A stretch of 64,000 bases of DNA from Mycolicibacterium litorale (GTDB lineage Bacteria > Actinomycetota > Actinomycetes > Mycobacteriales > Mycobacteriaceae), in contig NZ_AP022586.1 in the NCBI RefSeq assembly GCF_010731695.1, positions 3,596,001-3,660,000 of the forward strand. Reading direction: 5' to 3'. The notes below the pieces were generated by a model. It saw only the letters and a program-made list of their open reading frames with translations, ran no database searches and was not told the DNA's origin. A program made the position numbers and the translations under genes. This document shows, one piece after another, positions 60,914 through 64,000 of this stretch; the stretch's first letter is position 1; every line of letters begins with the position of its first letter.

Positions 60914-62229
60914 GCCCGGACCCCCCGTCGTCGTGAGAACCGGCGCGCGGTGCGGCGGGACAGCGTCTCGTCGCCACGGGGGTGCCGGTCGCGGTAGTCG
61001 CTGATCGCCCGGCCGTAGCTGGCCAGCAGATCGTCGACGGTGTGCGCCCAGGAGAATGTGGCCGCATGCTCGACCGCGGCCTGCCGCATGGTGTGCGGCC
61101 CGCGCGACAGCAGCGTGTCGATGGTGTGCGCCCAGTCGCCGACGTCGTGCCCGTCGACCAGCGCACCGGTCACCCCGTCGCGCACCGCCACCGGCAGCCC
61201 GCCGACCGCGGCGGCCACCACCGGGGTGCCGCAGGCCTGCGCCTCGACCGCGACCAGCCCGAACGACTCCGAGTAACTCGGTACCGCAACCAGATCCGCG
61301 GCGCGGTACACCCGCACGAGATCCTCGCGCGACTGCGGCGGAAGAAACGTCACGCGCTCCGAGATACCCAACTCGTCGGCCAGCGCAACCAGGGTGTCCG
61401 GCGCGGCCAGACCGCTGCCCGACGGGCCGCCCGCGACCAGCACCCGCACGTCGGGCAGCTTTGCCGCCGCGCGCAGCAGGATGTCGGGCGCCTTGAGCGG
61501 TTGGATGCGTCCGACGAACGCGACCACGGTCTCGCGCTGGTCCAGGCCCAGCGCGGCGCGGGCCTCGCCGCGGTCGCCGGGGGTGAAGGTGTCCAGGTCG
61601 ACGCCGGGATGCACGACGTCGATCCGTGACCGGTCGGCGTGGTGCAGCGAAACCAGTTGCTCGGCTTCGAGTTCGGTGTTCACGATCAACCGGTCGGCCT
61701 CGTCGACCACCTGCTGCTCACCGACCGCGCGCAGCGGCGGTTCGGGTGAGTCGCCTTCGGCCAGTGCCGCGTTCTTCACCGCCGCCAGCGTGTGCGCGGT
61801 GTGCACCAGCGGCACCGCCCAGCGGTCGCGGGCCAGCCAGCCGACCTGACCGGACAGCCAGTAGTGCGAGTGCACGATGTCGTAGTAGCCGGGTTCGTGG
61901 GTGGCCTCGGCGCGCAGCACCCCGGCGGTGAACGCGCACAGCTGAGTGGGCAGGTCGTACTTGTCGAGCCCCTCGAAGGGGCCGGCCACGACGTTGCGGA
62001 CCAAGACGCCCGGCGCCACCCGTACGACCGGCGGATCGGCCGATGTGGTGGCGCGCGTGAAGATCTCCACCTCGACGCCGCGGCGCGCCATGTGCAATGC
62101 GCTCTGCAGGACGTAGACGTTCATACCGCCGGCATCCCCGGTGCCGGGCTGCGCCAGCGGCGACGTGTGCACCGACAACACGGCCACGCGCTGGGGCGGC
62201 CTACCGAGCTGGTCCGTTGCTAGGCGCAC
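60910..62229 (-). CDS. mshA: D-inositol-3-phosphate glycosyltransferase
   Basis: A 439-residue GT4 (GT-B fold) enzyme that makes GlcNAc-inositol-phosphate, the first step of mycothiol synthesis. N-terminal [20 protein letters not shown] binds inositol phosphate; C-terminal [14 protein letters not shown] and the [20 protein letters not shown] motif bind UDP-GlcNAc. Mycothiol is the main thiol of actinobacteria. Confidence 0.95.
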   Translation of the reverse strand: MRLATDQLGRPPQRVAVLSVHTSPLAQPGTGDAGGMNVYVLQSALHMARRGVEVEIFTRATTSADPPVVRVAPGVLVRNVVAGPFEGLDKYDLPTQLCAFTAGVLRAEATHEPGYYDIVHSHYWLSGQVGWLARDRWAVPLVHTAHTLAAVKNAALAEGDSPEPPLRAVGEQQVVDEADRLIVNTELEAEQLVSLHHADRSRIDVVHPGVDLDTFTPGDRGEARAALGLDQRETVVAFVGRIQPLKAPDILLRAAAKLPDVRVLVAGGPSGSGLAAPDTLVALADELGISERVTFLPPQSREDLVRVYRAADLVAVPSYSESFGLVAVEAQACGTPVVAAAVGGLPVAVRDGVTGALVDGHDVGDWAHTIDTLLSRGPHTMRQAAVEHAATFSWAHTVDDLLASYGRAISDYRDRHPRGDETLSRRTARRFSRRRGVRA

Positions 62230-62264
62230 ACACTCATGTCTACACCCCGGTCAGCGACGGGCCG

Positions 62265-63578
62265 TCACGACGCCGCTTCGGGGCGGCGCGGCAGCGACCG
62301 CCGCATCGCGGCGATCGGGTCGGCGTAGAGCCCGCCGAGTGACACCACGCCTGCGCCGGCTTCCTGCACGCGGTTGCCGAAGGTGGTGAGCCGGATGTCG
62401 CGCGCCGGCAGCACCGACCGTGCGGCGAACGCCGCCTCGACCAGCGGCATGGCTTCGGGATACTCGGTGAACGCCTGGCCGCCGACCACCAGGTCGTCGG
62501 GGTTGAGCATGTCCCGCAGCAACGCCACCGCCTCGCCGAGCACCCGGGCCCGTTCCCCGAGCAGCGCCTGCGCCGCGTCGTTGCCCTGCCGCGCCGTGCG
62601 CAGCACCGCGGCCATCGACGACGCCGGCCCCTCGGCCGGGATGATCCGCTGCCTGCGGGCGGCGGTGAGCACCGCCTCGTCGCTGACCGTCGACTCCAGT
62701 TGACCACTGCCACCGAGCAATTCAGACTGCGCGGGCAGCGCGGCGATGGTGCCCGGACCGCTGGTCGGCGAGTGCACCCGGCCGTCGATCGACAGTGCGA
62801 AACCGACGGTCTCCCTGGCGTAGACGTAGAGGCTCGTCGACGACGGCGCGACCGACGGCCGACGGGAGCCGAGCAACAGTTCCGCCCCGGCCATCGCGTC
62901 GACGTGCGAGGCGACCGACACCGGCAACCCCAGCGATTCGGCGAGCACCGGCCCGACGGGCGCCTGCGACCAGCCCAGCCGGGGATGGTCCAGATGTCCG
63001 GTGATCCCGTCGACCACACCGCCCGCGGCCACGCCGACCCACAGCGGACGGCGCCGGTGCCACCGGCTCAGGTATTTGCGGGCGCTGGCCGACAGCACCG
63101 CGAGCGCCGCCTCCTGCGGACCCCGCGGCGTCGGCGTCTCCACCACGTCGAGGGTCCGGCCGAACAGGTCCGTCGCCACGATGCTCGTGGTCTTGGCGCC
63201 GATGTGGATGCCGAGGGTGAGGAACGGTTCGTGGTTGACCTCGACCGGCACCCGCGGCCGGCCGATGGCGCCCGAGACCGCGAGGTCGGCCCGCTCGCGC
63301 AGGATGGCGGCGTCGAGCAGCGCGCTGACCTGCCGATTCACAGTCGCAATGCTCAGGCCGGTGACGCGGGCGATGGCGTCGCGGGCGATCGGACCGCGCA
63401 TCCGCGCGGCGGCGAAGACCGACGCGGCCGCCGCGTCAGCGACTTTCAGCGCCGGGGCGACGACGTGACGTTGGTGGGTGAGGCGCGGCGATGCCGCCGC
63501 GAGCGGCCGCTTCGAGGCGGGCAGGCGACGCACGGTGGTCGCAACGGCAGGGGCGGAAGGGAGAGTGGTGGCACGCAC
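62265..63578 (-). CDS. ROK-family transcriptional regulator (Rv0485-like)
   Basis: A 437-residue protein, one residue short of Rv0485. An N-terminal winged helix (RDAIARVTGLSIATVNRQVS) is followed by a sugar-kinase-like ROK domain (GIHIGAKTTSIVATDLFGRT; GVAAGGVVDGITGHLDHP). The zinc-binding cysteines of glucokinase-type ROK proteins are not seen. GTG 63578 has GAAGGA upstream and is preferred to GTG/ATG 63620. Divergent from the last gene of the window. Confidence 0.87.
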   Translation of the reverse strand: MRATTLPSAPAVATTVRRLPASKRPLAAASPRLTHQRHVVAPALKVADAAAASVFAAARMRGPIARDAIARVTGLSIATVNRQVSALLDAAILRERADLAVSGAIGRPRVPVEVNHEPFLTLGIHIGAKTTSIVATDLFGRTLDVVETPTPRGPQEAALAVLSASARKYLSRWHRRRPLWVGVAAGGVVDGITGHLDHPRLGWSQAPVGPVLAESLGLPVSVASHVDAMAGAELLLGSRRPSVAPSSTSLYVYARETVGFALSIDGRVHSPTSGPGTIAALPAQSELLGGSGQLESTVSDEAVLTAARRQRIIPAEGPASSMAAVLRTARQGNDAAQALLGERARVLGEAVALLRDMLNPDDLVVGGQAFTEYPEAMPLVEAAFAARSVLPARDIRLTTFGNRVQEAGAGVVSLGGLYADPIAAMRRSLPRRPEAAS

Positions 63579-63747
63579 GGGATGGTCCTTCGGGAGAGTC
63601 GGCGGGTGGGTCCTGGCCACACCTGCGACTCAAACGGGACTGATCCCTCGGTTCGGTCAGGCGCGGCGAAGTGCGCGACGACAACAACAGTGCCGCGCGT
63701 CGAATGCCTGACCACCGGAGAACACGAAGCGAATCTAGCACGCTGAC

Positions 63748-63753
63748 TAGAGT
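63748..63753 (+). promoter_or_regulatory. -10 box of leaderless SDR gene, within a small palindrome
   Basis: TAGAGT, then 7 nt, then ATG 63761. It overlaps the inverted repeat TCTAG-N8-CTAGA (63734-63751), a possible operator. The 182-bp gap to the ROK regulator holds nothing else evident. Confidence 0.5.
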
Positions 63754-63760
63754 TGGGCAG

Positions 63761-64000
63761 ATGACGACTCCTGGAGACGGCCGACGCGTCGCGGTGGTCA
63801 CCGGCGCCAGTGCCGGAATCGGCGAAGCGACCGCGAGAACCCTTGCTGCACAGGGCTTTCACGTCGTCTGCGTGGCCCGGCGCGAGGCACCCATCAAGGC
63901 GCTCGCGGAGGAGATCGGCGGCACCGCGATTGTGGCGGACGTCACGTCCACCGAAGCGGTGTCCGCACTCGCCGACGCGCTGGACCGCATCGCCGGTCCG
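63761..64000 (+). CDS. Short-chain dehydrogenase/reductase (3' truncated, Rv0484c-like)
   Basis: The first 80 codons of an SDR gene, cut by the window end. The cofactor motif VVTGASAGIGEATARTL is complete, followed by VCVARREAPIKALAEEIGG and VADVTS; the catalytic tyrosine lies outside. Position next to the ROK regulator matches Rv0484c. Confidence 0.88.
   Translation, partial: MTTPGDGRRVAVVTGASAGIGEATARTLAAQGFHVVCVARREAPIKALAEEIGGTAIVADVTSTEAVSALADALDRIAGP

Noticed and set aside
1..64000. CRISPR arrays, IS elements, prophage, tRNA or rRNA genes
   Set aside because: No spaced repeats, transposase, integrase, phage proteins or cloverleaf-like segments were seen on either strand.

Overview
The window is a GC-rich chromosomal segment of a mycobacterium, most likely an environmental or rapidly growing Mycolicibacterium-type species. 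The evidence is gene content and order. Read left to right it follows, from memory of M. tuberculosis H37Rv, the block Rv0551c (fadD8) down to Rv0484c, with menB, pitA, menE, galE3, pnp, menA, the ccs cluster, hemL, hemB-D-C-A, serB1, galE2, bS22, proC, ppx, regX3-senX3, gpm1 and mshA. There are no IS elements, prophage genes, tRNA/rRNA genes or CRISPR arrays, and no gene-free stretch over about 200 bp. I use H37Rv locus names as orientation aids; no alignment was run.

Layout. 1-5458: end of fadD8, then a GAF-ANTAR regulator, an ECF42-type sigma factor, a HAD protein, a deazaflavin-type oxidoreductase and menB; these four genes sit where M. tuberculosis has vapBC3. 5535-10974: SDR and glyoxalase genes, a pitA cassette on the minus strand flanked by two DUF3349 paralogues, menE and an FMN split-barrel protein. 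10982-18345: accessory island with a DUF2231 membrane operon divergent from a Cys-rich regulator, a cyanase/FNT-channel operon preceded by a GlnR-like box, an Rv0541c-like membrane protein, a DUF4383 gene behind a SigF-type promoter, and a five-TM molybdoenzyme with an internal twin-arginine motif. 18326-22112: methyltransferase/DUF2064/GT2 operon divergent from a two-component system. 22121-29945: nitronate monooxygenase, hydrolase-galE3-pnp operon, menA, two convergent response regulators without a kinase, a class V aminotransferase and small membrane proteins. 29971-36993: a tightly overlapped seven-gene operon hemL-PGM-tlpA-ccdA-resB-ccsA-parA. 37048-42847: FMN protein, acidic protein, DUF2236/TetR pair, APH(3'')-like kinase, small membrane proteins and hemB. 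42864-46850: hemA-hemC-hemD. 46941-57467: serB1, hydratase-like gene, acyltransferase, galE2, bS22, BldC-like regulator, proC, thioesterase, isomerase, Rv0497-like gene, ppx, Rv0495c-like gene and a YCII gene. 57596-64000: regX3-senX3, gpm1, YbjN gene, mshA, ROK regulator and a truncated SDR gene.

How it works together. Much of the window serves respiration: menaquinone synthesis (menB, menE, menA), tetrapyrrole synthesis (hemA, C, D, B, L) and system II cytochrome c maturation (ccdA, thioredoxin, resB, ccsA). Phosphate control is the second theme: senX3-regX3 and pitA lie in one window, and both have tandem GTTCAC/T-type repeats upstream that look like RegX3 boxes. Nitrogen scavenging (cyanase plus anion channel with a GlnR-like box) is a third. 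Fifteen genes have TANNNT exactly 6-7 nt before their start codon, which implies leaderless transcripts and fixes several otherwise ambiguous starts.
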